Notes under the pieces: generated by a model
Told to the model about the DNA's origin: nothing
The model's input: only the letters and a program-made list of their open reading frames with translations
Databases searched by the model: none
Position numbers and translations under genes: made by a program
NCBI GenBank assembly: GCA_013374505.1
Contig: QENJ01000247.1
Coordinates: 1-8,258 of the forward strand
Reading direction: 5' to 3'
Length of the DNA: 8,258 nucleotides
Source: Candidatus Methanophagaceae archaeon
Lineage (GTDB): Archaea > Halobacteriota > Syntropharchaeia > Alkanophagales > Methanospirareceae
Shown here: positions 1 to 6,524 of the stretch, one piece after another
Layout of the letters: every line of letters begins with the position of its first letter
How positions within the stretch are numbered: the stretch's first letter is position 1

Positions 1-29
1 CCCGATACAGAAAGGGTTATGAAATGCTT

Positions 30-63
30 GAGCGGTATGAAGGGAAACTTTCACGTACCGTTC
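30..63 (+). ncRNA. Group II intron domain V (catalytic hairpin)
   Basis: This is a 34-nt hairpin. The lower stem GAGCGGTA pairs with TACCGTTC over 8 pairs including one G-U. A 2-nt bulge CG (54-55) follows on the 3' side. The upper stem TGAAGG pairs with CTTTCA and is closed by a GAAA tetraloop (44-47). The catalytic triad AGC is at 31-33. The stem lengths, triad, bulge and GNRA loop match the domain V consensus of self-splicing group II introns, where this element binds the catalytic metal ions. Confidence 0.88.
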
Positions 64-101
64 TGAGACGAGGAGGGGCAAGCAATCGCCCTAGTCTTAA
101 T
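64..101 (+). ncRNA. Group II intron domain VI with candidate branch-point A93
   Basis: Immediately 3' of domain V, GAGAC (65-69) can pair with GTCTT (94-98) and GGGGC (75-79) with GCCCT (88-92), leaving an 8-nt terminal loop. A93 is the only base on the 3' side of the internal junction, so it is unpaired where the lariat branch-point adenosine is expected. It lies 8 nt from a plausible 3' splice site at 101. The fold was made by hand; the stem is short and the internal loop asymmetric, so the detailed pairing is less certain than domain V. Confidence 0.65.
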
Positions 102-158
102 CTGCAATATTTTAGTATATATCGTAACTACACAAAATAGTTTCCCGTATCAATTTCC

Positions 159-2297
159 CTATAGCGTCTCTATCTCAAACGCGATCTTAAAACTCGCACC
201 CTCATCACTGACAACCTCCAACTTTCCCCGTAACTGGTCTTCAGCCAGAATCGTTACCAAGTGCAGACCAAGAGTTGCAGTAGTATTAATATCGAACCCT
301 TCTGGTAGTCCAACGCCATCATCGCTGACTGTCATGCTAATACTTTTTCCCGATGCACAGAGACTGACCTCAATCTTACCTTCTTTTCTATTAACAAAAG
401 CATGTTTAAATGCGTTTGAGATCAGTTCATTAAAAATTAATCCGACTGGTACGGCAATAGATACAGGAAGTGGATAATCCGCTACATTAACGATCGGGGT
501 AAGTTTCATATCGCGAACGGGATAACTCTGAAACATCTGCCGTACCATTTTATCCACAAAACCCTTCATCTTTATCGCGGATAAGTTTCCGCTTTCGTAT
601 AATTGTGTATGGATAAGTGCCATCGCATTTATCCTATTTCTGGATTCTGTGAGTATGTCAACGGTATCTTCATCTTTTGCTGCTCGTGCTTGCATACTGA
701 GCAGACTCGACACAACCTGAAGATTGTTCTTTACTCGATGATGTGTCTCTTGCAACAACGCCTCCTTTTCCTTCAGCGATGCTTTTATCTTCTCCTCCGC
801 ACGCTTGCGCTCGGTAACGTCAATCGTCTGGAAGACAATACCCAAAAACTGCCCTTCTCTATCTCTAAGCGGCTCCCACGAGCTTGACGCATACCACAAT
901 TCACCGTTCTTTTTTACCGCTTTGTATTCAAAATCCCTGCCGCCCACTCCATCCTTAAAGGTACGTTCAAAGAGTGCCTTCGCCTTCGGCGTATCATCCC
1001 CATGCACCCACCATCTCACGCTACCTAATAGTTCTTCCTCTGTATAGCCTGTAAACTCTTCACAGTTAGGGCTGACGTATGTGTTATTGCCCTCTGAATC
1101 AGTAATCATAAGGAAACTGGGTGCGGTCTCAACAATAGTTCTGAACTGTTCTTCCGCCTCTCGCAGTGCTTCCTCTGCACTCTTGCGCTGAAGCGCTATT
1201 GCTGCTTGTTTTATAAACGCCTCGATTATTATTTCATCTTCTAACTCAGCGCCTTTGGGTAAAATTATAACCGCGGTGCCAAACAATTCTCGCTCTTTTG
1301 TAAAGCCTATTGTGTATATTTTACCCATCTTACAAAATCTCTCGATAACATCACAAGCAGGTTTCGAGATCGTCTTTAATAAAACATCATATAACCGCTT
1401 TCTATATTCATGCAATTTACCATCGGAAAGATAAGAAAGATCCTCTGCAGATCTATTGTAGGTCATGCCCTCAGGATGCTTCCCGACAAGTTTTATAATA
1501 CTCTTAGAAAAATTACCCACGCCTAATACTGCACGAGTAACCAGGATGCTTGGATCCTTATCAATAGAATTAATGGCGACAATCGAGTCTCCAGTAAGTT
1601 CTTTTAATTGTTCTCCAATGAAACGGTAAATGTCTTCATCAGGAGAGAACTCAACAAATCGCATAGCCGTTTTAGACAAATTTTCAATCCGTTTACGATG
1701 TTGCTTTTCCTCTTCTTCCGCACGCTTCCGTTCGGTGATGTCTTCTGCTACACATATTACATATTCGACCTCACCCTTTTCATCTAATTTCGGCGTCAAT
1801 ATAATAGAGAGTAAACGTTCTTCTCCTTTGCCATTTCTTACCCATTGCTCAGTGCGAGTCTGCTTTTTCTTATCAAATACTTCGTTGTTACCAGCAATAC
1901 AAACATCGGCTTCTTTAGTTCTAATTATGTCACGTATATTCTTACCCTCTAACTTAGCCTTTGGCCGCCCCAAAAAATCTGCTCGGGCTTTGTTTACTGC
2001 ACCATAAGTTTCTATATCCGTCAAATACCAGATCTGGGTTTCTATGTTGTCGAGCAGCAATGTCTGCTCTTCTAACCTCTTGCGCTCTAATTGAACTAAA
2101 AAAGTTTGTGCAATTATTCTGATTAAACCGCCTTCCTTTAGCAGTTCACTGCATATCCGGGCTATCTCTTCCTCCGTGTAGCGCTCTTTATCCGTTAAGG
2201 CCGCGGCATTTATCTTTTTCGTTATCAGTTCTTTAGCTGCTTCTATACCGATACTCTGGGCATATGTGCTTATCAGGTCATTTTTATTTATTTTCAT
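159..2297 (-). CDS. PAS-GAF-PAS sensor histidine kinase, HisKA_2 type
   Basis: A 712-residue cytoplasmic histidine kinase with no membrane segment or signal peptide. In order: an uncharacterised helical N-terminal region (about 1-72, with YTEEEIARICSELLKEGG); PAS 1 (about 80-192, ending in DITERKRAEE); a GAF-like domain (about 203-371, ending in FIKQAAIALQRK); PAS 2 (about 380-498, ending in DVTERKRAEE); a HisKA_2 dimerisation/phosphoacceptor helix with ETHHRVKNNLQ, predicted phospho-His at 519; and an HATPase_c domain with N-box NELISN (623-628), G1 DDGVGLP (659-665) and a compact G2 region LGLHLV (676-681). All catalytic motifs are intact. Linkers between domains are charged, coiled-coil-like helices. 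ATG 2297 is the start; no good Shine-Dalgarno precedes it. Its 15-nt distance from the FIST stop suggests co-transcription. No partner response regulator is adjacent. The signal sensed is unknown. Confidence 0.93.
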   Translation of the reverse strand: MKINKNDLISTYAQSIGIEAAKELITKKINAAALTDKERYTEEEIARICSELLKEGGLIRIIAQTFLVQLERKRLEEQTLLLDNIETQIWYLTDIETYGAVNKARADFLGRPKAKLEGKNIRDIIRTKEADVCIAGNNEVFDKKKQTRTEQWVRNGKGEERLLSIILTPKLDEKGEVEYVICVAEDITERKRAEEEEKQHRKRIENLSKTAMRFVEFSPDEDIYRFIGEQLKELTGDSIVAINSIDKDPSILVTRAVLGVGNFSKSIIKLVGKHPEGMTYNRSAEDLSYLSDGKLHEYRKRLYDVLLKTISKPACDVIERFCKMGKIYTIGFTKERELFGTAVIILPKGAELEDEIIIEAFIKQAAIALQRKSAEEALREAEEQFRTIVETAPSFLMITDSEGNNTYVSPNCEEFTGYTEEELLGSVRWWVHGDDTPKAKALFERTFKDGVGGRDFEYKAVKKNGELWYASSSWEPLRDREGQFLGIVFQTIDVTERKRAEEKIKASLKEKEALLQETHHRVKNNLQVVSSLLSMQARAAKDEDTVDILTESRNRINAMALIHTQLYESGNLSAIKMKGFVDKMVRQMFQSYPVRDMKLTPIVNVADYPLPVSIAVPVGLIFNELISNAFKHAFVNRKEGKIEVSLCASGKSISMTVSDDGVGLPEGFDINTTATLGLHLVTILAEDQLRGKLEVVSDEGASFKIAFEIETL

Positions 2298-2312
2298 TGC
2301 CGTTCTTTTTAT

Positions 2313-3536
2313 CTACTTTTTTATATCACCGTTCGAGATGAGCAGAATTGCCGAAGCGGTATTGTGAAAACCGCTGAACTGTCCGGGCTCCAGTCGAATT
2401 TCGCCGTATGTCTCCCAACCTAAGATAGGAACGCCCGGTAGGACCTTCTTAAAGCGGTCCACCGCCTCAGAAAATCTATCGCCCAGCATTAATTGTCTTA
2501 CTGCACACTCAAAGACGAGGATTCTAGCAAAATCTGAATAACCTGCATTTTCCGAGCTCTGCTTTGCTATCCTGGCAGCTTCCTCTGCGGCATTTATCTG
2601 TTTTTCAAAGTTACTGCCGTCCATAATACGAAAAACGGCGCCTTCCGCAATACCGCAGGTGAAATTGAGTGAGCCATCTTCGTTTATACTCGCAGGCCAT
2701 CTTATCCGGTATTCTCCTTCCTTTTCGGTTGCTAAACCGAGTATGTAATTAGCAAAAAACTGCGCAATTTCTGAAGGTGTTTTAAGTTGTTCTACATCTA
2801 TACCCCTATTTCGGGCAACTTCTGCCGTTTCTTCCTTCCATATCTCCCATGCTGATCTGTTATTTATTTCATAAAGCACATTACCTTCAGCCCTGGTTGC
2901 TTTAAAAGCCCTACTTAGAGGCGTGTGCCCGTGTTTTACGCTGGTAAACAAAGGCATTTTCGAGGCGAAAAGGCAGACACCGAGTGCATTGGTACACACA
3001 TTATCATCGGAAAACACAAATGTCTTTTCCATCTTGAAATCGTCACTAGCCATCCCTCCGACAATCTTTAGTTCCTTACCAAAATGATAGGATGCCAATA
3101 AAGTAACCTCCTCACCCACACCGGATAAACCATCAATCAGGATAATGGCAGTCAAGTATGGGTAACCTTCCACGTCTGTGGGCAGCTTCGCTACAACTTC
3201 TTTTATTGCTGCTTCCGGATCTTCTTTCACTCCTTCAGTTATAGCAGTAAAGATTTTTATGTCATCAGAGGAGAGTAAGCCCACAGCTACACTGCCTCTT
3301 TCTACCTTTTCCTCTGTGAACTCGCCTGCTGAAGAAGATCCGATTAAAGGCGCATTATTGGTGGCTTCTCTTATTGCATCTACCACTTTTCTAGGGTCAT
3401 AATAACTGGAAGAATATACAATAGATAGATCAACTCGTGCTCCATCCAATTTCTCTTTTGCCCGTAGAACGGCTTCTTTCGCTACCATAGCACCGTCTTT
3501 GCCCTTACTCAAACTGGTTGCAAATTTTGTTACCAC
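2313..3536 (-). CDS. FIST domain (FIST_N + FIST_C) signal sensor protein
   Basis: A 407-residue soluble protein made of FIST_N (about 35-215) followed by FIST_C (about 216-390). Diagnostic stretches are LIGSSSAGEF (64-73), VGGMASDDF (159-167), the GWETYGEI turn (373-380) and the terminal HNTASAILLI strand (391-400). FIST domains were proposed as intracellular sensors of small ligands and are usually fused to kinases, cyclases or chemoreceptors, or encoded beside them. Here the domain stands alone and has no output module, so it probably works with a partner. The obvious partner is the histidine kinase starting 15 nt after its TAG stop. The start is GTG at 3536, supported by GGAGG at 3543-3547, 6 nt upstream. 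A TATA-like box and a palindrome lie further upstream. The ligand cannot be told from sequence. Confidence 0.92.
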   Translation of the reverse strand: MVTKFATSLSKGKDGAMVAKEAVLRAKEKLDGARVDLSIVYSSSYYDPRKVVDAIREATNNAPLIGSSSAGEFTEEKVERGSVAVGLLSSDDIKIFTAITEGVKEDPEAAIKEVVAKLPTDVEGYPYLTAIILIDGLSGVGEEVTLLASYHFGKELKIVGGMASDDFKMEKTFVFSDDNVCTNALGVCLFASKMPLFTSVKHGHTPLSRAFKATRAEGNVLYEINNRSAWEIWKEETAEVARNRGIDVEQLKTPSEIAQFFANYILGLATEKEGEYRIRWPASINEDGSLNFTCGIAEGAVFRIMDGSNFEKQINAAEEAARIAKQSSENAGYSDFARILVFECAVRQLMLGDRFSEAVDRFKKVLPGVPILGWETYGEIRLEPGQFSGFHNTASAILLISNGDIKK

Positions 3537-3542
3537 AATAGC

Positions 3543-3547
3543 CCTCC
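3543..3547 (-). promoter_or_regulatory. Strong Shine-Dalgarno (GGAGG) for the FIST gene
   Basis: The minus strand reads GAGGGAGGGC, containing GGAGG complementary to the 3' end of 16S rRNA, with 6 nt to the GTG codon at 3536. This decides the GTG start, which otherwise could be missed. Confidence 0.75.
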
Positions 3548-3644
3548 CTCTTTTCGCCCTTCCAACCTTCTACCCCTAACCTAGCGACATGTAGTTACTA
3601 TCATTGGTTGCCATTAATATTCATTTTATTTTAGGTAGTTTGTG

Positions 3645-3658
3645 CTTATAAAGTTTTG
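3645..3658 (-). promoter_or_regulatory. TATA/BRE-like promoter of the FIST-kinase operon
   Basis: On the minus strand ACCAAAACTTTATAAG gives an A-rich BRE-like stretch followed by TTTATAA, close to the archaeal box A consensus. Transcription would start about 25 nt downstream, near 3620, leaving a leader of roughly 85 nt before the GTG. It is the best promoter-like element in this spacer. The archaeal reading depends on the organism being an archaeon. Confidence 0.45.
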
Positions 3659-3669
3659 GTACTAGAATA

Positions 3670-3686
3670 TTGCTCAAGTTGAGCAA
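3670..3686. promoter_or_regulatory. Perfect inverted repeat, operator-like
   Basis: TTGCTCAAGTTGAGCAA is a perfect palindrome with 8-bp arms around one central G. A one-base loop makes an RNA hairpin unlikely, so a dimeric DNA-binding protein site is the better reading. It lies 11 bp upstream of the BRE/TATA-like element of the FIST gene, a position suited to an activator, or to a repressor that blocks promoter access. No regulator gene is visible in the window. Confidence 0.5.
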
Positions 3687-3720
3687 AGTCACAGGAATCC
3701 GTACTTCGGAACAAGAAAAT

Positions 3721-3754
3721 AGCTTGACCAGAGAAACAAGTTTTTGGTGAAGCT
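3721..3754 (-). terminator. Hairpin downstream of nadA, possible terminator
   Basis: AGCTTGACCA (3721-3730) pairs with TGGTGAAGCT (3745-3754) at 9 of 10 positions. The intervening 14 nt contain a second small stem, AAAC with GTTT (3734-3743). Read on the minus strand the hairpin begins 19 nt after the nadA stop and is followed by ATTTTCTT, resembling an intrinsic terminator. A second short inverted repeat, TTTTTGC/GCAAAAA (3754-3769), abuts it. Confidence 0.4.
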
Positions 3755-3773
3755 TTTTGCTTGCAAAAATGTT

Positions 3774-4697
3774 TTAGGCTAACTCGAACATCCTCTCCAT
3801 CGCTCTTCTCACATCCACAGCAATTTCACGTGGAACTACCACTTCATACTTCTCTTTCTCTAACGCTTCTTCTATTTTCACTACCGTAGTCTTTTTCATG
3901 CCGCCGCAGATAGCAGTAGTAGTGACGGGATAAAAAATCTTAGTGGGTGCTTCTTTTTGAAGCATGTGGATTAACCCAACCTCGGCAGCTACCAAAAATT
4001 CATCGGCTTCTGTCTCCGTGCAATACTTTATCATCCCACCCGTTGAACCGATGTAATCCGCATGATCTTGGACTTCAGGAATACATTCTGGATGTGCGAC
4101 AATCTTTGCTTCTGGATGTGCAACCTTCGCATTTATCAAGTCCTCGCGAACTATTTTATGATGCACCGGACAAGCTCCATACTCGGGAACGGTGATAAGC
4201 TCTTTTATCGTCCGTTTTCTCACATAATACGATACAGCCTGGTCGGGACCAAATAAGATGGGCAAACTGTCATCCATCTTATCTGCTATTGTTGCGGCAT
4301 TCGCAGCCGTGCAGATGCAATCGGCAACTGCCTTTGTCTCTGTAAGCGAGTTTAGATATATGAGAACTTCAGAACCCGGATTCTCCTTCTTCGCTTCAAG
4401 CAACTCCTTTCGTGTTAATTGCAGTGCTAATGGGCATACTGCACGTTGAACGGGAGCAATAACTTTCTTATCAGGATTTAGTATTGCCGCTGTTTCTGCC
4501 ATAAAATCAACACCACAAACAACTATAATATCGGCATTTGCCTTCAGCGTTTCCTCTATTAGCCCGGTAGAGCCCGCAACAATGTCTGCTACTGCCATAA
4601 CGTCTGGCCTTTCGAAGTAATGTGCGAGGACAATCGCATTTTTCTTTCGCTTCAACCTTTCTATTCGTTCTATAATTTTTGTATTCATTTTTTTCAT
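3774..4697 (-). CDS. nadA: NadA-family quinolinate synthase homologue, active site divergent
   Basis: At 307 residues it matches the short archaeal/Thermotoga NadA form, which condenses iminoaspartate with dihydroxyacetone phosphate to quinolinate on a [4Fe-4S] cluster in de novo NAD synthesis. Family marks are CGVDFMAETA (61-70), YLNS (114-117), HPEC (202-205) and GSTGG (217-221). The three expected cluster ligands are present: C88, C176 (in ACPVH) and C264. Several normally conserved positions differ: HNY/HYY reads HYF (F28), GDS reads AGS (41-43), SSNA reads AANA (131-134) and NMK reads GGMK. It may thus be a divergent or repurposed NadA. No nadB, aspartate dehydrogenase or nadC gene is nearby. 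Two starts are possible, ATG 4697 and ATG 4688; a weak GTGA at 4698-4701 would suit the second. Family assignment is firm, exact activity less so. Confidence 0.85.
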   Translation of the reverse strand: MKKMNTKIIERIERLKRKKNAIVLAHYFERPDVMAVADIVAGSTGLIEETLKANADIIVVCGVDFMAETAAILNPDKKVIAPVQRAVCPLALQLTRKELLEAKKENPGSEVLIYLNSLTETKAVADCICTAANAATIADKMDDSLPILFGPDQAVSYYVRKRTIKELITVPEYGACPVHHKIVREDLINAKVAHPEAKIVAHPECIPEVQDHADYIGSTGGMIKYCTETEADEFLVAAEVGLIHMLQKEAPTKIFYPVTTTAICGGMKKTTVVKIEEALEKEKYEVVVPREIAVDVRRAMERMFELA

Positions 4698-4997
4698 TCA
4701 CTAATTATAAGATCAGAATAACCTGCATTTAAAATTAGTTATGCTTAACAGTTTATTAGCACACAGTTGAAAATGAATTTAGATATATGCTAAAAAATAA
4801 TAAAATTATTATAAAGGATAGTGCGATATATTTGAAACTTTTGTTAAATACACCTTCTCGGGCGTAATCGCAATACCTTGGATCGTGTGTACCAAAAAGT
4901 GAAAGTTGCGTGTTACCATGATTTGCAGGCATGACCAACTCGTATGTATAACCTACCTGTTTAATCCTATATATCCCTCTTCAGCTCGTAGCTAACA
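4698..4997. other. AT-rich intergenic spacer upstream of nadA
   Basis: This 300-nt gap has no recognisable RNA gene. It is markedly AT-rich between about 4700 and 4850. Several TATA-like stretches occur on the minus strand, including CTTTATAATAA near 4808-4818, AAATATATCG near 4826-4835 and GATATATAGG near 4968-4977. None has a clearly better claim to be the nadA promoter. A short AT-only inverted repeat, ATAATA/TATTAT, lies at 4797-4812. The only ORF is the doubtful 60-codon one listed separately. Confidence 0.5.
4756..4938 (-). CDS. Doubtful small ORF, possible single-span membrane protein
   Basis: An unrecognised 60-codon ORF between the PAS kinase and nadA. It starts with TTG (4938) or ATG (4932). 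The first 30 or so residues are polar (GNTQLSLFGTHDPRYCDY). Residues about 37-56 form a hydrophobic run (YIALSFIIILLFFSIYLNSF) after a lysine pair, as in a single transmembrane helix. A TATA-like GATATATAGG lies about 30 nt upstream, but there is no Shine-Dalgarno. The hydrophobic part coincides with T-rich DNA, which yields Phe/Ile/Leu codons by chance, so it may not be a gene. Confidence 0.18.
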   Translation of the reverse strand: MVMPANHGNTQLSLFGTHDPRYCDYAREGVFNKSFKYIALSFIIILLFFSIYLNSFSTVC

Positions 4998-6524
4998 TCA
5001 CCTGACATGGATAAGCGGCAGCGTAAAACAAACCGTGCAGCCTTTGCCCTTCTTGGATTCTATCCCGATGCGACCTTCATGCACCTTGATTATCCGTTTC
5101 ACAATGGCAAGCCCCGCACCGGTTCCGTTACTACTACCATCCACTTTATGGAACAGCTTGAACACCGTTTCGTGCTGAGTCTGGTCTATTCCCATACCAT
5201 TATCCTGCACAAAAAATACGGGCGTTTTGCCATCCACACGGTAACCAATATCTATCTTAGGATGCCGTTGTTCACCCATGTACTTTGTACTGTTTGTTAT
5301 AAGATTCACAAGCACCTCTACTATCCTCATCCGGTCCACATGAACAGTGGGAAAGTCATCAGCCACGGTAACTTCAACCCCACTGGATTTTATTTGTTCC
5401 TGTGCTTCCTGCACAAGTGCGCCAAACGGCACATCTTCTGGTGGATTTGCTACCCGACCGATACGAGAGAGTTGCAGCGTGTCCGTTATTAGGCGGTCCA
5501 TCTTAATAGCGGCTGTTTCTATATACTCTAACTGAGACGCCAAGTCCTCTGTTTTTCCCTGCTCTAAATCTTCTCTCAGGAGATGAGCAAAGCCTTGAAT
5601 AGTAATAAGTGGCGACCTCAAGTCGTGAGAAACTGTGTATGAGAATCGTTCCAGCTCGGAGTTCTTTGTTTCTATCTCCCTCAATAGCCGTTCTCGTTCC
5701 TCAGCCGTACGCATTGTCTCCGTGATGTCACGACTTATTGTAAGAACATGAGATACTTCTCCCGATTCGTCTGTTAAAGGTGCTTTTTTTACCGATACAT
5801 AGTGGCAATTACCTTTATTGTCAGTATATGTTCGTTCTGTGAGGTCTAATCCTCTTCCTGTTTGAAATACTTCGTTGTCTTTCTCTCGTAAGACCGTTTT
5901 TCCTATTACTTCGTCCTTTGTAACCCGTGATATGTTACAATATGCCTGATTTACAAGCACAATGCGGTGTTCCGAATCTTTAAGGGTGATTGTGTCCGGA
6001 ATGGTCTCGATGACGGCCTCAAGAAACTTATGGGATTCATCCAGTTTCTTCTCCATCCATTTGCGCTTGGTGATGTCCCTAAAAATCGTTAATTTTGAGA
6101 TACTGCCGTCAACATTCCTCAGTGGCGTCTCAATAAGGTCGTAAGTCTTGTTCATCCTGCGAGAATACCATTCCCACCGCACGGTCTTCCCTGTCAATAC
6201 CTCTGCAGTTTTACAGTGTGGACAGGGTTCTACTCTATTATGAAACGCTTTATAGCAAATATCACCAACCTGATCGCCAACTTCATCAATCAAAACCCGG
6301 TTCATAAACTCTATCCGATAGTCCTTTGATACAATATATATAGCGTCAACCATGCTTTCCAATATCAAATTCAGGTTGTCCCGCTCTTCTTTTAGCCGTT
6401 CCTCCAGCACCACGTCTTTTGTTACATCTCGGCTTACTCTAACGGAGCCAATCGGTACGCCATCTTTGTACTTTAACAACGCTGCGGACATGCTGATATG
6501 AACCGGCTTACCATCCTTCCTCAA
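4998..6524 (-). CDS. PAS sensor histidine kinase, C-terminal part of a frameshifted gene
   Basis: This frame of 508 codons can be opened by a TTG at 6524, but the TTG lies inside a PAS domain, so it is better read as the 3' part of the gene that begins at 7219. In order: the C-terminal half of a PAS (1-37, ending SRDVTKD); a PAS with cysteine cluster CYKAFHNRVEPCPHC (C90, C101, C104; about 50-155); another PAS (about 163-272); a coiled linker; HisKA with YTVSHDLRSPL, phospho-His 300; and HATPase_c with N-box NLITN (407-411), G1 DNGMG (441-445) and G2 GTGAGL (467-472). All kinase motifs are intact and no membrane segment is present. Stop TGA at 4998. The kinase core closely resembles that of the gene at 7414-8258. 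No response regulator adjoins it. Confidence 0.85.
   Translation of the reverse strand: MRKDGKPVHISMSAALLKYKDGVPIGSVRVSRDVTKDVVLEERLKEERDNLNLILESMVDAIYIVSKDYRIEFMNRVLIDEVGDQVGDICYKAFHNRVEPCPHCKTAEVLTGKTVRWEWYSRRMNKTYDLIETPLRNVDGSISKLTIFRDITKRKWMEKKLDESHKFLEAVIETIPDTITLKDSEHRIVLVNQAYCNISRVTKDEVIGKTVLREKDNEVFQTGRGLDLTERTYTDNKGNCHYVSVKKAPLTDESGEVSHVLTISRDITETMRTAEERERLLREIETKNSELERFSYTVSHDLRSPLITIQGFAHLLREDLEQGKTEDLASQLEYIETAAIKMDRLITDTLQLSRIGRVANPPEDVPFGALVQEAQEQIKSSGVEVTVADDFPTVHVDRMRIVEVLVNLITNSTKYMGEQRHPKIDIGYRVDGKTPVFFVQDNGMGIDQTQHETVFKLFHKVDGSSNGTGAGLAIVKRIIKVHEGRIGIESKKGKGCTVCFTLPLIHVR
5016..5670 (-). repeat. Diverged tandem duplicate of a kinase core, copy 1
   Basis: This stretch encodes HisKA plus HATPase_c and matches 7426-8092 at both DNA and protein level, with an offset of about 2410-2422 nt. 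Shared stretches include HVDRMRI, EVLVNLITNS and GTGAGLAIVKRII, and runs of identical DNA such as GTTCACCCATGTA. Similarity stops at the linker before HisKA. Confidence 0.75.

Larger units (their letters stand above)
1..101 (+). mobile_element. Group II intron, 3' end (5' part outside window)
   Basis: The left edge carries the last two structural domains of a group II intron in the orientation opposite to all protein genes here. Domain V (30-63) has the canonical 34-nt layout and domain VI (64-101) follows directly. The likely 3' boundary is T101: an unpaired A at 93 lies 8 nt before it and the end reads AAT, fitting the AY ending of group II introns. Bases 1-29 would be the end of domain IV or the IV/V joiner. 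Any reverse transcriptase ORF and domains I-III would lie left of the window. The intron ends about 57 nt past the stop of the convergent histidine kinase, so it appears to sit in intergenic DNA and does not disrupt that gene. Domain V is seen directly; the exact boundary is inferred. Confidence 0.8.

Noticed and set aside
3..128. Open frame entering from the left edge, reading YEGKLSRTVLRRGGASN and ending near 128 on the plus strand
   Set aside because: It is the translation of group II intron domains V and VI. The RNA structure explains the sequence, and such peptides are a known kind of annotation artefact.
1630..2007. 125-codon plus-strand ORF
   Set aside because: Antisense to the first PAS/GAF part of the HisKA_2 kinase; low-complexity Ser/Arg composition.
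4507..4701. 64-codon minus-strand ORF overlapping the nadA start
   Set aside because: Out-of-frame reading of the nadA 5' end; nadA is supported by family motifs over the same bases.
5007..5492. 161-codon plus-strand ORF
   Set aside because: Antisense to the HATPase domain of a clear kinase. A similar antisense ORF at 7489-7851 appears only because the kinase cores are duplicated.
6522..6524. TTG as an independent start of a separate kinase gene overlapping the upstream stop (TTGA)
   Set aside because: The frame upstream of the TTG continues to match PAS sequence (NYRTIAL), so the gene is continuous apart from one missing base.
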